Below are positions 1 through 9,203 of a stretch of 64,000 nt of DNA, one piece after another. Position 1 is the stretch's first letter. Every line of letters begins with the position of its first letter. Source of the stretch: Sphingobacteriia bacterium. GTDB lineage: Bacteria > Bacteroidota > Bacteroidia > Bacteroidales > UBA7960. The notes beneath the pieces are model-generated. The model saw only the letters and a program-made list of their open reading frames with translations, was not told the origin of the DNA and made no database searches. The position numbers and the translations under genes are program-made. The DNA is taken from contig JAABSE010000010.1 in NCBI GenBank assembly GCA_011390575.1, forward strand, positions 1 through 64,000. Direction: 5' to 3'.

Positions 1-251
1 CCCCCAAAATAGAGCAAAACAGGGGCGTCTGCATCTTTACGGTAAAACCACCCGTGGAGTTTTACCCCCTCAGGAGTATCAATATATACTTCCTCCGGGC
101 AAGATTGGCTTCCCGCAACCTTTTCCGCAATTTCCTTGTCAATGGATCGGGGAAAAAATATCAGCTTGTCCTGAATAAAGTACACTATAAAACAAATGGC
201 CGAATAGATAATCAGGATAAAGGAAAGGAGGAATTTGTAGTTCATGTGCAT
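1..251 (-). CDS. alpha/beta hydrolase (BEM46/YfhR-like), truncated by the window edge
   Basis: Minus-strand reading gives MHMNYKFLLSFILIIYSAICFIVYFIQDKLIFFPRSIDKEIAEKVAGSQSCPEEVYIDTPEGVKLHGWFYRKDADAPVLLYFGG, running off the left edge with no stop. An N-terminal TM segment plus 'LIFFPR...GVKLHGWFY...PVLLYFGG' is typical of this family. Absent from the ORF track because it has no stop in the window. Start at 251 or 245. Confidence 0.75.
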   Translation of the reverse strand, partial: MHMNYKFLLSFILIIYSAICFIVYFIQDKLIFFPRSIDKEIAEKVAGSQSCPEEVYIDTPEGVKLHGWFYRKDADAPVLLYFG

Positions 252-449
252 GACGTTGGTAACAGGATCTGTCCTGGCAGGTTTTGTTTCCAGAATGCAG
301 TTGCATATAGTATTCCTGCACATTTACACCAGGAAGAGTTGCCAAAAAAGATAATCCTGACAAAAGTAATCATTCCAATAACCAAGGCGCAATGAAAGAT
401 AGTTTTCCTGAAAAAATCCGTGCTGGCAGGTATAACTTTGGGTGAAAAA

Positions 450-467
450 ATACCATGTTCATGGTAT
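450..467. repeat. 8-bp perfect inverted repeat ATACCATG-TT-CATGGTAT, possible operator
   Basis: Read directly; lies about 200 nt upstream of the minus-strand hydrolase start. Confidence 0.4.
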
Positions 468-628
468 GCCGGGTAAAATCAGTTTTTAAAACCAGCAGAT
501 TCCTTTTACATTCGGGTTGAGGCATGATTCAAATACGAACCAAACCGTGAGTTACGGCACAAAAAAATCATATATCCATAAAATTCAGGCAGCTAAACTC
601 GTCATCAGCAAAACATACATCGCAACTC

Positions 629-2587
629 CTACCGACTGATCTGAATTTTGTGCTGTAACAATCCCTTGAGGGTTTTTACCTGCAAGATATAAAAGCCTTC
701 TTTCAAATCGTGAAGGGGCAATGACAAGTTATTTCCATCAGCGCTATATTTCAACATAACCAAACCTTTCATATCTAATACTATCACTTCTTCCATAGGT
801 ATTTCTGAAGTCAGCCACAGCAAATTTGAAGCAGGAATGGGAAAAACTTTCAGTTCTGTCGTTTCAGGAAGGAGCACAGAAGTATCATCCGGCTGTAAAA
901 CAACCGTCAACTCCAAATTGTCATCAACAATTACAGCAGAGCCTTCAGCCGTTTCAAACCCGGCCTTTTCAATGGAATATGCATACTGACCTGCCTCCAG
1001 ATTTTCAAAGTGATAGTTTCCGGCAGGAAACTCTTCTTCGTTAAGGGTGATTACTGCATCGGGAACGGTTTGCTGATCAGGGTCTGTAACAATAAAGGTT
1101 AGAGAAAAAAGTTCTGTAGCATTGCCCTGGAGCGACACCACTACTTCAGGATTGTTGTCAGCATTGCTTGTAATGGTAAGCTCACCAGCGTATTCTCCGG
1201 GTTGTTCAACCTGGAAAACAACGGGAATCTCCACGCTGCTTTGGGGTTCAACACTTACCGGACCATCGGTGGGAGAATAGAAGTGATTATTACTGAATGC
1301 AAGGCTGAAATTGAGTGTTGCCAAACCGGGGTTGCTGATGATAACCATCTGTTCATTCCATGTATTCACCTCAACGGTTCCAAAATCAACAGAAAGCGGG
1401 TCGACCTCAATGAGCGCCTCAGATTCGTCGAAAATATTCCCCTGCTTCAGAAAAATATCGCATACCACCTCATCATTTCGTACAGCTGACGGGGCATACA
1501 AAAATGCCACTTCACCATTACCCCTGGCAGTTACACTGCTGGTATTTCGAAGCAGGTAAAGATCCTGAGGGTCATCCCACACCAGGAAAGGTTCGGCAAA
1601 AGCCCCCTCTTTTCCATGTACCAGGAAAAATCCGGTTGGGGCACTGGTGATGCTGTTCTGATAACCAATATAGACTCTACCATTATCATCCAGCCCTACA
1701 GTACGATAAAAAGAGGGACTTCCGATGCCCGCAGGTGTAACTGCCACAGGTTCAGAAGTGACGCCTTCAGCCGAGCGGGTAAAATGCCAGATCTGTTTGG
1801 TGGATGCCAGCCTGTAAATGATATGAATCTCGTCCTGATTATCTATTAACAACGCAGGATAATCAACATTTTCAGCTACCGGAAGATTATACTCCTGTAT
1901 GACACCGGACTTGTTGTTATAGTATTTCAGTTGCCCACCCCATACACTGCCGGTGCGCAGTATGATATGAGCATGGTTGCTGCTGTCTGTCACGACCCTT
2001 ACATCATGCTCACTTCCTGCATCCGATAAGGCAAGCTGTACCTCCCCACTCAGTGTTTCGGAGGTCAAATCATAAGACTTGTAATAAGCATAATCAGGCT
2101 CTCCACTGATAAATGTGTGGAACACAAAATGAACAACATTATCACTGCTCCAGGCAATATGGGCCGGTCCTTTATTGGAGCCGGAGGTAATGGCTACGGG
2201 ATCAGAAAAGTCTCCCTCCACTGTATTTCGGTACAACAACTGAAAATTATTGTTGCCATCCCGTTCTATATACACAAGATGGATGTTATCATTATCATCC
2301 AGCGTAAATACAGAAAAATTACTGTCTACACTGTTCTGGGTTATTTGTGTAGTTTCCAGCTCACCTGTTTTGTCGGTGACATAGTAAATTTCCCGCGTGT
2401 GTGCCGCCGTTCCCGATTGCCCGGTATATGTTATATGCAGATGCCCCTGAGAGTCATATTGCACCCATTGCCGGTTATTAAACAAATCATTGTAAGCAAC
2501 TGTGTCCTCCGGAAAAGGGAGTACCTGTGCCAATACTGTTAAACTGAAAAACAACAATAAAAATCCTGTTAAGCTCTTTTTTTCCAT
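629..2587 (-). CDS. T9SS type A sorting domain-containing secreted protein with choice-of-anchor D-like domain
   Basis: 652 aa; signal peptide; 'DPLSVDFGTVEVNTWNEQMVIISNPG' anchor-D/ASPM-like segment; carboxypeptidase-regulatory-like repeat; C-terminal 'LKVFPIPASNLLWL...GFYILQVKTLKGLLQHKIQISR' T9SS CTD. Confidence 0.85.
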   Translation of the reverse strand: MEKKSLTGFLLLFFSLTVLAQVLPFPEDTVAYNDLFNNRQWVQYDSQGHLHITYTGQSGTAAHTREIYYVTDKTGELETTQITQNSVDSNFSVFTLDDNDNIHLVYIERDGNNNFQLLYRNTVEGDFSDPVAITSGSNKGPAHIAWSSDNVVHFVFHTFISGEPDYAYYKSYDLTSETLSGEVQLALSDAGSEHDVRVVTDSSNHAHIILRTGSVWGGQLKYYNNKSGVIQEYNLPVAENVDYPALLIDNQDEIHIIYRLASTKQIWHFTRSAEGVTSEPVAVTPAGIGSPSFYRTVGLDDNGRVYIGYQNSITSAPTGFFLVHGKEGAFAEPFLVWDDPQDLYLLRNTSSVTARGNGEVAFLYAPSAVRNDEVVCDIFLKQGNIFDESEALIEVDPLSVDFGTVEVNTWNEQMVIISNPGLATLNFSLAFSNNHFYSPTDGPVSVEPQSSVEIPVVFQVEQPGEYAGELTITSNADNNPEVVVSLQGNATELFSLTFIVTDPDQQTVPDAVITLNEEEFPAGNYHFENLEAGQYAYSIEKAGFETAEGSAVIVDDNLELTVVLQPDDTSVLLPETTELKVFPIPASNLLWLTSEIPMEEVIVLDMKGLVMLKYSADGNNLSLPLHDLKEGFYILQVKTLKGLLQHKIQISR

Positions 2588-2677
2588 CCTGTCAGGGGAG
2601 TTTTGATTAATATGAATATTATTTTCTGCAATTTGCCTTCTTGAGCAGTACAGTTATCAGTGCCAGTTTTACAATTA

Positions 2678-2712
2678 CAAAACCCCAAAGATTTTAAACC
2701 TTCGGGGTTTTG
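2678..2712. repeat. hairpin CAAAACCCC...GGGGTTTTG
   Basis: 9-bp perfect arms plus partial inner pairing (AAG/CTT); intergenic. Confidence 0.5.
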
Positions 2713-2806
2713 CAGCTTCCTTCATCATAACAAAATCTACCTCCTGTTATATGTGTTGGTATTTTTTTAGTCGCTGACTTACAGCATGCTTAAGAATGAA
2801 CAATGA

Positions 2807-3027
2807 TTATTTCTGAAGCTGTACCCTCTTTACAAAGGTAAATTTATCGGTAATGATCTGCAAGAGATAAATACCCGGTTTTGTTCGCGTAAATTTACCT
2901 GCTACCGGTTTTTGCAGGAAAAATTAATTGTTCTTATCAGCGAACCCGGCATTTCAATAACCCTTACCTCATGAATGGCACAATGAATTTCAGAGACAAT
3001 CACATCACAGGCATGATCGGGTAACAG
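2807..3027 (-). pseudogene. frameshifted relic of a T9SS C-terminal sorting domain
   Basis: Minus strand, frame 1: PDHACDVIVSEIHCAIHEVRVIEMPGSLIRTINFSCKNR* (stop at 2904-2902). Then in another frame: FFLQKPVAGKFTRTKPGIYLLQIITDKFTFVKRVQLQK* (stop at 2809-2807). The tail matches the CTD ends of the neighbouring T9SS genes (GIYILQIYTDEGAFVRKLQIR, GFYILQVKTLKGLLQHKIQISR). Confidence 0.7.
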
Positions 3028-3060
3028 TGAGATAGGAAGGATAAAACTTTTTCATAAAAG

Positions 3061-3094
3061 TATGGGGCAGTCTGCTTTTGCAAACTGCCCCATA
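3061..3094 (-). terminator. hairpin TATGGGGCAGT...ACTGCCCCATA, likely terminator of the S8 peptidase gene
   Basis: 11-bp perfect arms just 3' of the minus-strand stop at 3118; short U-rich tract follows on the minus strand. Confidence 0.55.
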
Positions 3095-3117
3095 AGACAA
3101 TTATAAAAATTGAAAGG

Positions 3118-6100
3118 TTACTGTACAATCAGTTTACGATTCACTGATTCAATACCATTATCGATGCGAATAAAATACATTCCGTTATTTACCCCATCAA
3201 GGTCCAGTTCGATCGAAACTTTCCCTGCAGATTTTTCAACGGGTAAAACTTTGAGGGTTTGCCCCATGTGATTAATCAGGCTAACGGTATATGTCTGATT
3301 CTGAACAGCAACAAACTCTACATTTACCTGCTTGCCGGCAGGGTTGGGATAAACCATTAAGTCTTCTACGGTGATTTCCTGCACTGAAGTCCCATCAGCA
3401 TCCAGCACAACATTCAGATTCACATGGTCATCAACAATCTCAAAACTACCTGTATAATCAAAGAAAGATGATGCAGTAATGGTATAACTGTAATTACCGA
3501 TATACAGATGCTCTACGTTGTAATCCCCTTCAGGAAATGTTTCATCATCCAGATGAATCTGGGCATTCTCTACTTCCCCGCCCCACTGATCAGAAATACT
3601 AAAGGTGGCTGTGTAAACAGGTGTCAAGCTAAGATCCAGCAATATATCATCGTTGAGTACTTCAAAACTTCCTTCATAGTCTGCAAAACCTTCTTTTTCA
3701 ATCCGATAATCATAAATACCATTATCCAGATCAATCGCCTGGGTACCCACTACATCTACTCCGTCAATAAAGATATCAGCATTGTTAACCGGATCTCCAA
3801 AAATATCTTTCAATACAAAAGTGGCATAAAAAACTCTTTCCATTTCCACTTCAATGGTTTGATCTTCATCAACAATTTCAAAGGGAACCTGGGTTAGCGT
3901 CCTGTGTCTGTTTGCCGATACATTGTAATGGTGCATACCCGGGGGAAGCATCATTACCGCCTCACCTGCTTCATCGGTAGGGGTATTGATATTGAAAACT
4001 GTAACTACTGCATCTTCAACAAACTCACCCAGCTGATTGGTCACTCTGAAAGTGGTTTCGTATCGATCCAGCTCATAATGTACAATTATTTTCCAGGTTT
4101 CGTTGGGGACATAAGCATACTGTGTATTGGAACCACTACCTCCCCAGGTGCGGAAAACATGCAGCTCAAACTCAATTTCACCACCACCTTCAACATTATT
4201 GGCAATGGTAAGGCCTTCACGAAGGTAGTCTGCTGTTCCGGCTGAGTTGCTTCCAGGGCCGCTGGTAATTGCTGTTTCCGACTCTCCTCCTTCCGAAACA
4301 CATTTGAAGATGGAACGTTGCTCACTTAACCATGCTCCTCCGGTAGAAGTTACCTGGTATTCAACATCCACAGCTGTGATGGTAGCTCCTTCAGGAATAG
4401 AAACAGACATAACTCCCGGCTCAAGGGCCACACTGCCAGTATCGGGAGAAGTATTGTAAGTAGAAGGGATATCGCCTTCAGAATACAAAGGTGCTTCACC
4501 GATGATTATCTCCTGGATGGCTTCATATTCATAAAGACCTGAAACAGCTGTAAGGAGAATCTCATCCAGGGTTTCCAGCGGAGTTTCAAAAATGGCCGTT
4601 ACCTGTACCTCCACAAAGGCCTCTTCATCAGGAGCCAGTGCTGCAAATTCAATAAAATCATCATGCGTAAGAGATATCCATGAACTCTCGGTCTGGATAG
4701 TCATCGTAATATCCTCAGTATCAAAAAGGCCGGTATTCTTTATACCAAAAATGAGCGTGGCTGTTTCACCGGGATCAAGTATTCCGTTATTGTTTCCTGA
4801 CTCACTGTCATCAACAACAGGCTCCAGAAATTCCAGGTGCTGAGCATAAGCTGCTACCTGAAAACTACTTCTCCAGGTAAGTGTGGTATCCTGGGGTGAA
4901 GAGGCTTCAAGTGTAAAAGCAACCTGGTAATCACCAGGAAGGGTGTCGGAAGCTTCAAAGGTGAAAAGATCAGTAAACACGAGGGTTTCTCCGCTGGCAA
5001 AATCACCCAGTTGTGCTTCGCCCTGGGTAATAGTGATGTACTCAGAAACAGTGCTGAGTACCATTGTTACATCTGAAATAGATTCATCTGACGGATTTTC
5101 AAGCGTAAGTGACAACTGAACATTTTCACCCGGATTGAGGTTTCCGTCATTGTTTCCCTGACTGTCATTGATTTCATGACTTATATACCTGATACCGTTG
5201 AAAGGAGCAGCAGTTACAGCAGCAAGGGCATCAATACGGCCACTGCCAAAAGTATTGCTTTTGCTATCAGAGAGCGCTATGGCAGACTCTTCAAGAACCT
5301 GGCTTATTTCTTCGGGGGTAAGATTGGGATTTTTATTGAGCATCAAAGCCATCAAACCTGCCACTGCAGGGGTTGCCATAGAAGTACCACTTTTGGTAGT
5401 ATACCCGGTATTGCTGGTGTTGCTCAACGAAAGAATATCACTGCCGGGGGCTACTATATCGGGGATAATAAGTCCGGTGCCGGGGTTGTAGGCATAATCA
5501 TTGAAAGGAGCAATGTTTTGCCAGGTTACAGGCCCTTTGCTCGAAAAGCTTGAAATAGCGTCAGTATTGGTTGTGGAACCAACGGTAACGACCGCAGAGT
5601 TTCCTCCGGTCGAAACCTGGTCGGGATGTGTCCAGGGTGCTGGACAATCACCGGGAGTCCTGATATTGGCCGGTGGTGGAGCACCTCCCCATCCCCCTTC
5701 ATTTCCTGCTGCAACAGCAGCGATAACCCCTGCATTCATGGCGTTTTCCATGGCAGTACGCCATGCTGAACGATCAGGGTTCCAGGAGTGCTGCCAGCCC
5801 AGTGAAAGGCTCATGACATGCGCGCCGTGTTCAACGGCAAATTCAATGGCTGCCCAAACACCGGCTTCAGTGCCGCTTCCCGAATCTCCCAGCACCTTAA
5901 GCGCCATAATGGTTGCTCCGGGGGCAACTCCGGTTACCGTTCCGGCAGTACCGTTACCGGCAACCGTTCCGGCACAGTGTGTACCGTGGCTTTGCACATC
6001 ATTCGTATCATGATTGTTATTAACAAAATTATATCCATGGTTGGGGTAATCAATATGTGTCCACATTCTGCCTGCCAAATCCTGATGATCAGCATTTACT

Positions 6101-6684
6101 CCTGTATCCAAAACGGCCACGACAATTCCTTCTCCGGTAAATTCTTCTTCCCAAACCTCAGGAGCATTGACCAGGCTGATATTCCAGGCTATGGTTTGCT
6201 TTTCTCCCAGTTTGTCGGCAGGAGCAGTTGGCATTTCAGGATCCAGTACCTGTTGCACTTTGTCATAATCCAGGCGGGCAATACCGGGCATTTGTGCCAG
6301 TTGTTCAATGACACCGGCTGTGGCATAACAATTCACCAGGTTTACAATCCACAAAGGCATAACATCTGAAACCTGGAGGTTTTTTTCCTGTTGGGAAAGA
6401 AATGAGATTAAGTCTTTTTGACTTTCTTTGGAAAAGCTTTGGAGCTCATCCTTTACAATGGCTCTTCTGGCCTCTTTGTCTGCAACTCCGGCTATTTTTT
6501 CGGTAAGCATAGCGGAGTTGTACTGTTCATCCAACCGGATGTTAATTCGGATTAGCTCCCCTGACTTGGTGTTCGTCAACCTCTCCTGGAGATTGGGGGC
6601 CATAACATTCTGACTTAATGCGGTGCCTGCCAGCAAAAATATGGCAATGAACGCATTAATAAAGGTAAATTTAATAAATTGCAT
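3118..6684 (-). CDS. S8 (subtilisin-like) serine peptidase with T9SS type A sorting domain
   Basis: 1188 aa; catalytic motifs VVAVLDTGVNADH, SHGTHCAGTVAG, GTSMATPAVAGL; three tandem regulatory-like domains; C-term 'MVYPNPAGKQVNV...GMYFIRIDNGIESVNRKLIVQ'. Confidence 0.93.
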   Translation of the reverse strand: MQFIKFTFINAFIAIFLLAGTALSQNVMAPNLQERLTNTKSGELIRINIRLDEQYNSAMLTEKIAGVADKEARRAIVKDELQSFSKESQKDLISFLSQQEKNLQVSDVMPLWIVNLVNCYATAGVIEQLAQMPGIARLDYDKVQQVLDPEMPTAPADKLGEKQTIAWNISLVNAPEVWEEEFTGEGIVVAVLDTGVNADHQDLAGRMWTHIDYPNHGYNFVNNNHDTNDVQSHGTHCAGTVAGNGTAGTVTGVAPGATIMALKVLGDSGSGTEAGVWAAIEFAVEHGAHVMSLSLGWQHSWNPDRSAWRTAMENAMNAGVIAAVAAGNEGGWGGAPPPANIRTPGDCPAPWTHPDQVSTGGNSAVVTVGSTTNTDAISSFSSKGPVTWQNIAPFNDYAYNPGTGLIIPDIVAPGSDILSLSNTSNTGYTTKSGTSMATPAVAGLMALMLNKNPNLTPEEISQVLEESAIALSDSKSNTFGSGRIDALAAVTAAPFNGIRYISHEINDSQGNNDGNLNPGENVQLSLTLENPSDESISDVTMVLSTVSEYITITQGEAQLGDFASGETLVFTDLFTFEASDTLPGDYQVAFTLEASSPQDTTLTWRSSFQVAAYAQHLEFLEPVVDDSESGNNNGILDPGETATLIFGIKNTGLFDTEDITMTIQTESSWISLTHDDFIEFAALAPDEEAFVEVQVTAIFETPLETLDEILLTAVSGLYEYEAIQEIIIGEAPLYSEGDIPSTYNTSPDTGSVALEPGVMSVSIPEGATITAVDVEYQVTSTGGAWLSEQRSIFKCVSEGGESETAITSGPGSNSAGTADYLREGLTIANNVEGGGEIEFELHVFRTWGGSGSNTQYAYVPNETWKIIVHYELDRYETTFRVTNQLGEFVEDAVVTVFNINTPTDEAGEAVMMLPPGMHHYNVSANRHRTLTQVPFEIVDEDQTIEVEMERVFYATFVLKDIFGDPVNNADIFIDGVDVVGTQAIDLDNGIYDYRIEKEGFADYEGSFEVLNDDILLDLSLTPVYTATFSISDQWGGEVENAQIHLDDETFPEGDYNVEHLYIGNYSYTITASSFFDYTGSFEIVDDHVNLNVVLDADGTSVQEITVEDLMVYPNPAGKQVNVEFVAVQNQTYTVSLINHMGQTLKVLPVEKSAGKVSIELDLDGVNNGMYFIRIDNGIESVNRKLIVQ

Positions 6685-7095
6685 GAGTTTGATTATTGAT
6701 TATGAAAGTTGGAAAATATTTAATTTAAACCCCTCTTTACTGAAATTACAGACAGATAACTAAAAGAAATTTAAATTATATTAATGTTAAGTGGGTGCAA
6801 GTTACAAATAATTATTATTATGACTCCATATTGAGCAGCAAAGCACAAAATTATACCATGCACCACTTAGATTTTAAGACAGCTATACTGCGCATATACC
6901 CTTAGTTAAAAAGTATTTTCAAAGAAATTCCATGTCTAAAAATACTCTCTAAACCCCAAAAAACATTTAACCCTTATTTTGATATTTTAAAAATATAACT
7001 TTCAACACAAACCCATTACTCTAAACAATAAAGATTATTTTTGCGGGGTTTCTTTTATCACACTCCCTTCAATCAACAAATGCAAATCTCCTTAT

Positions 7096-9129
7096 ATGAG
7101 TTTTATTTATCCTTGGTTTCTACTCGCATTATCTGCCATCGCCATACCGATCATCATTCACTTATTTCATTTCAGGAGATTTAAAAAGGTTTATTTCTCC
7201 AATATCAATTTTTTGCAGCAACTTAGCGATGAAACCCAAAAACAGGCAAAGCTGAAACATTTGCTGGTACTTCTGACCAGAATTCTGGCCATAAGTTTCC
7301 TGGTGATGGCTTTTGCCCGTCCCATCATTCCTCTCAAAGACAACGAACACAGGCCTGAGGGAAACAAAATCAGCATATTCGTGGACAATTCCTTCAGCAT
7401 GGAGGCTGGTTCCACTTATGGCACATTGCTCGATCAGACAAAACAAGGAGCCGCCGAAATTACAGAACTTTTTGAACCTACTGACAAATACCAGCTTCTT
7501 ACCAATGATTTTGAAGCCAGGCATCAGCGTTTCGTAAACCGGGATGAATTCCTGGGGATGTTAAAAGAGGTTGATTTTAGTCCTGCGGTTAGATCTGTTG
7601 CCGAAGTGATGCAACGACAAACCGACCTGTTGCAGGAAGAGCCGGGAAATGAAAACCAACTGGCATTTGTTTTAAGTGATTTTCAGAAAAACATCACTGA
7701 CTTTACTTCCTTTGAAACCGATTCACTGACCGACTATTTGCTCATACCCTATCAGGCCGGGCGAAGAGCCAATGTATTCATCGATTCAGTCTGGATAGAA
7801 AACCCGGTGCGCCTTTCCGGACAGGTAATCACCATGGAGGCACGGATTTACAATGATTCAGATGAGCGACTGGAAAACCAGCCCGTCCGCCTGTATGTAA
7901 ACGACAACCAGCGTTCTGTGGCAACATTCGACATCAATCCGTTTTCTCACGCAACAGTATCGCTCACATACACCCTCGGGGCAGAAACCATTCAACAGGG
8001 GTATCTTGAAATCACTGACCATCCTGTAACTTTTGACGACAGGTTTTATTTCAGTTTTAACCTCAGTGAAAACATTCCGGTTCTCTCCATCAATGAACTT
8101 TCTCCCAATCGTTTTCTGAACGCGTTGTTGGGAAACGACACAACTTTTGTGTACCGCAATGTGCTGGCCGGGGCCATCGATTATTCTTTGTTCGGAAACC
8201 AGAATCTGATAATTCTCAACGGGCTTCCTTCTATAGGAAGCGGCCTGTCAGCAGAGTTGCGGAGGTATGTTGAGGAAGGAGGCAATCTGCTCGTTTTCCC
8301 CGCAGAAGAAGCCGATTTACCCTCTTACAATGATATGCTTATGTCAATGGGAGTGGCAGGCATCCTGGGCAAAGACACACAGGCCACACGGGTAACTTCC
8401 ATCAACGAATTACATCCCATATACAGCGGAGTATTTGAAAGGCTTCCCGAAAATATAGACTTACCGCAGGTACAGGAGTACTATGTATTCGACAGACAAT
8501 CCAGGGGCAGAGAGCAATACCTGATGCAATTGCAAAACGGAAATTACTTTTTTTCAGAAACTCCCTCAGGACGTGGGAGTGTATTTGTTTCGGCTGTACC
8601 TGCCAGTGACCGGTTCAGCAATTTCCCTCGTCATGCCATGTTTGTTCCCACCATATACAATATAGCCCTTCGCAGCGCAGCTCTGTTTCCGTTGTTCCAC
8701 ACCATCGGATCCGATGAATTAATAACCATCAGAAATTACAGACCTGCAGCTGGTGAGCTTTTTACCGTTACAGACGGACAAATGGAAGTGATTCCTGAAA
8801 CAAGAAATATCAACAACAACATCAACCTGCTGCTGCATGCACAACTGCAGTTGCAGAAAAACTACAGGCTCGAAGCCGCAGACAACCTGCTGCGCTACCT
8901 TTCGTTTAATTACGACAGGCGCGAGTCGTTTCTGGAAAGCTATCCCAAAAGTGAAATTGATCAACTTACCGCGGAGCAAGAAAACATCTTTACCTTTGAT
9001 AGTGGTAATGTATCCTTTGAACAGCAACTGGAAAGACTCAGAGGAGGAAAACAATTGTGGCGACTGTTTCTGCTTATTGCATTGCTATTCCTGGCAATGG
9101 AAGTAGTCTTGCTGAGATTTATGAAATAG
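7096..9129 (+). CDS. BatA domain-containing membrane protein (VWA-like)
   Basis: N-term 'MSFIYPWFLLALSAIAIPIIIHLFHFRRFKKVYFSNINFLQQL' typical of Bacteroidota BatA; 'IFVDNSFSMEA' VWA-like motif; C-terminal TM. Confidence 0.85.
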   Translation: MSFIYPWFLLALSAIAIPIIIHLFHFRRFKKVYFSNINFLQQLSDETQKQAKLKHLLVLLTRILAISFLVMAFARPIIPLKDNEHRPEGNKISIFVDNSFSMEAGSTYGTLLDQTKQGAAEITELFEPTDKYQLLTNDFEARHQRFVNRDEFLGMLKEVDFSPAVRSVAEVMQRQTDLLQEEPGNENQLAFVLSDFQKNITDFTSFETDSLTDYLLIPYQAGRRANVFIDSVWIENPVRLSGQVITMEARIYNDSDERLENQPVRLYVNDNQRSVATFDINPFSHATVSLTYTLGAETIQQGYLEITDHPVTFDDRFYFSFNLSENIPVLSINELSPNRFLNALLGNDTTFVYRNVLAGAIDYSLFGNQNLIILNGLPSIGSGLSAELRRYVEEGGNLLVFPAEEADLPSYNDMLMSMGVAGILGKDTQATRVTSINELHPIYSGVFERLPENIDLPQVQEYYVFDRQSRGREQYLMQLQNGNYFFSETPSGRGSVFVSAVPASDRFSNFPRHAMFVPTIYNIALRSAALFPLFHTIGSDELITIRNYRPAAGELFTVTDGQMEVIPETRNINNNINLLLHAQLQLQKNYRLEAADNLLRYLSFNYDRRESFLESYPKSEIDQLTAEQENIFTFDSGNVSFEQQLERLRGGKQLWRLFLLIALLFLAMEVVLLRFMK

Positions 9130-9203
9130 CCGGAGCTACACCAATAATTTTATCTGTTAACTTTGCACCGTTTTTAAAAACTTAAAGAGTCGGCTTAAAA
9201 TAC

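Noticed and set aside
139-363. 74-aa minus-strand ORF at the left edge
   Set aside because: Overlaps, in a different frame, the clearly hydrolase-like reading at 1..251; no family features.
54-395. 113-aa plus-strand ORF
   Set aside because: Antisense to the truncated hydrolase; sequence looks like non-coding-strand translation.
5501-6013. 170-aa ORF antisense to the S8 peptidase (and similar ORFs such as 5818..6369, 52142..52945)
   Set aside because: Antisense to strongly supported CDSs; no recognisable motifs.
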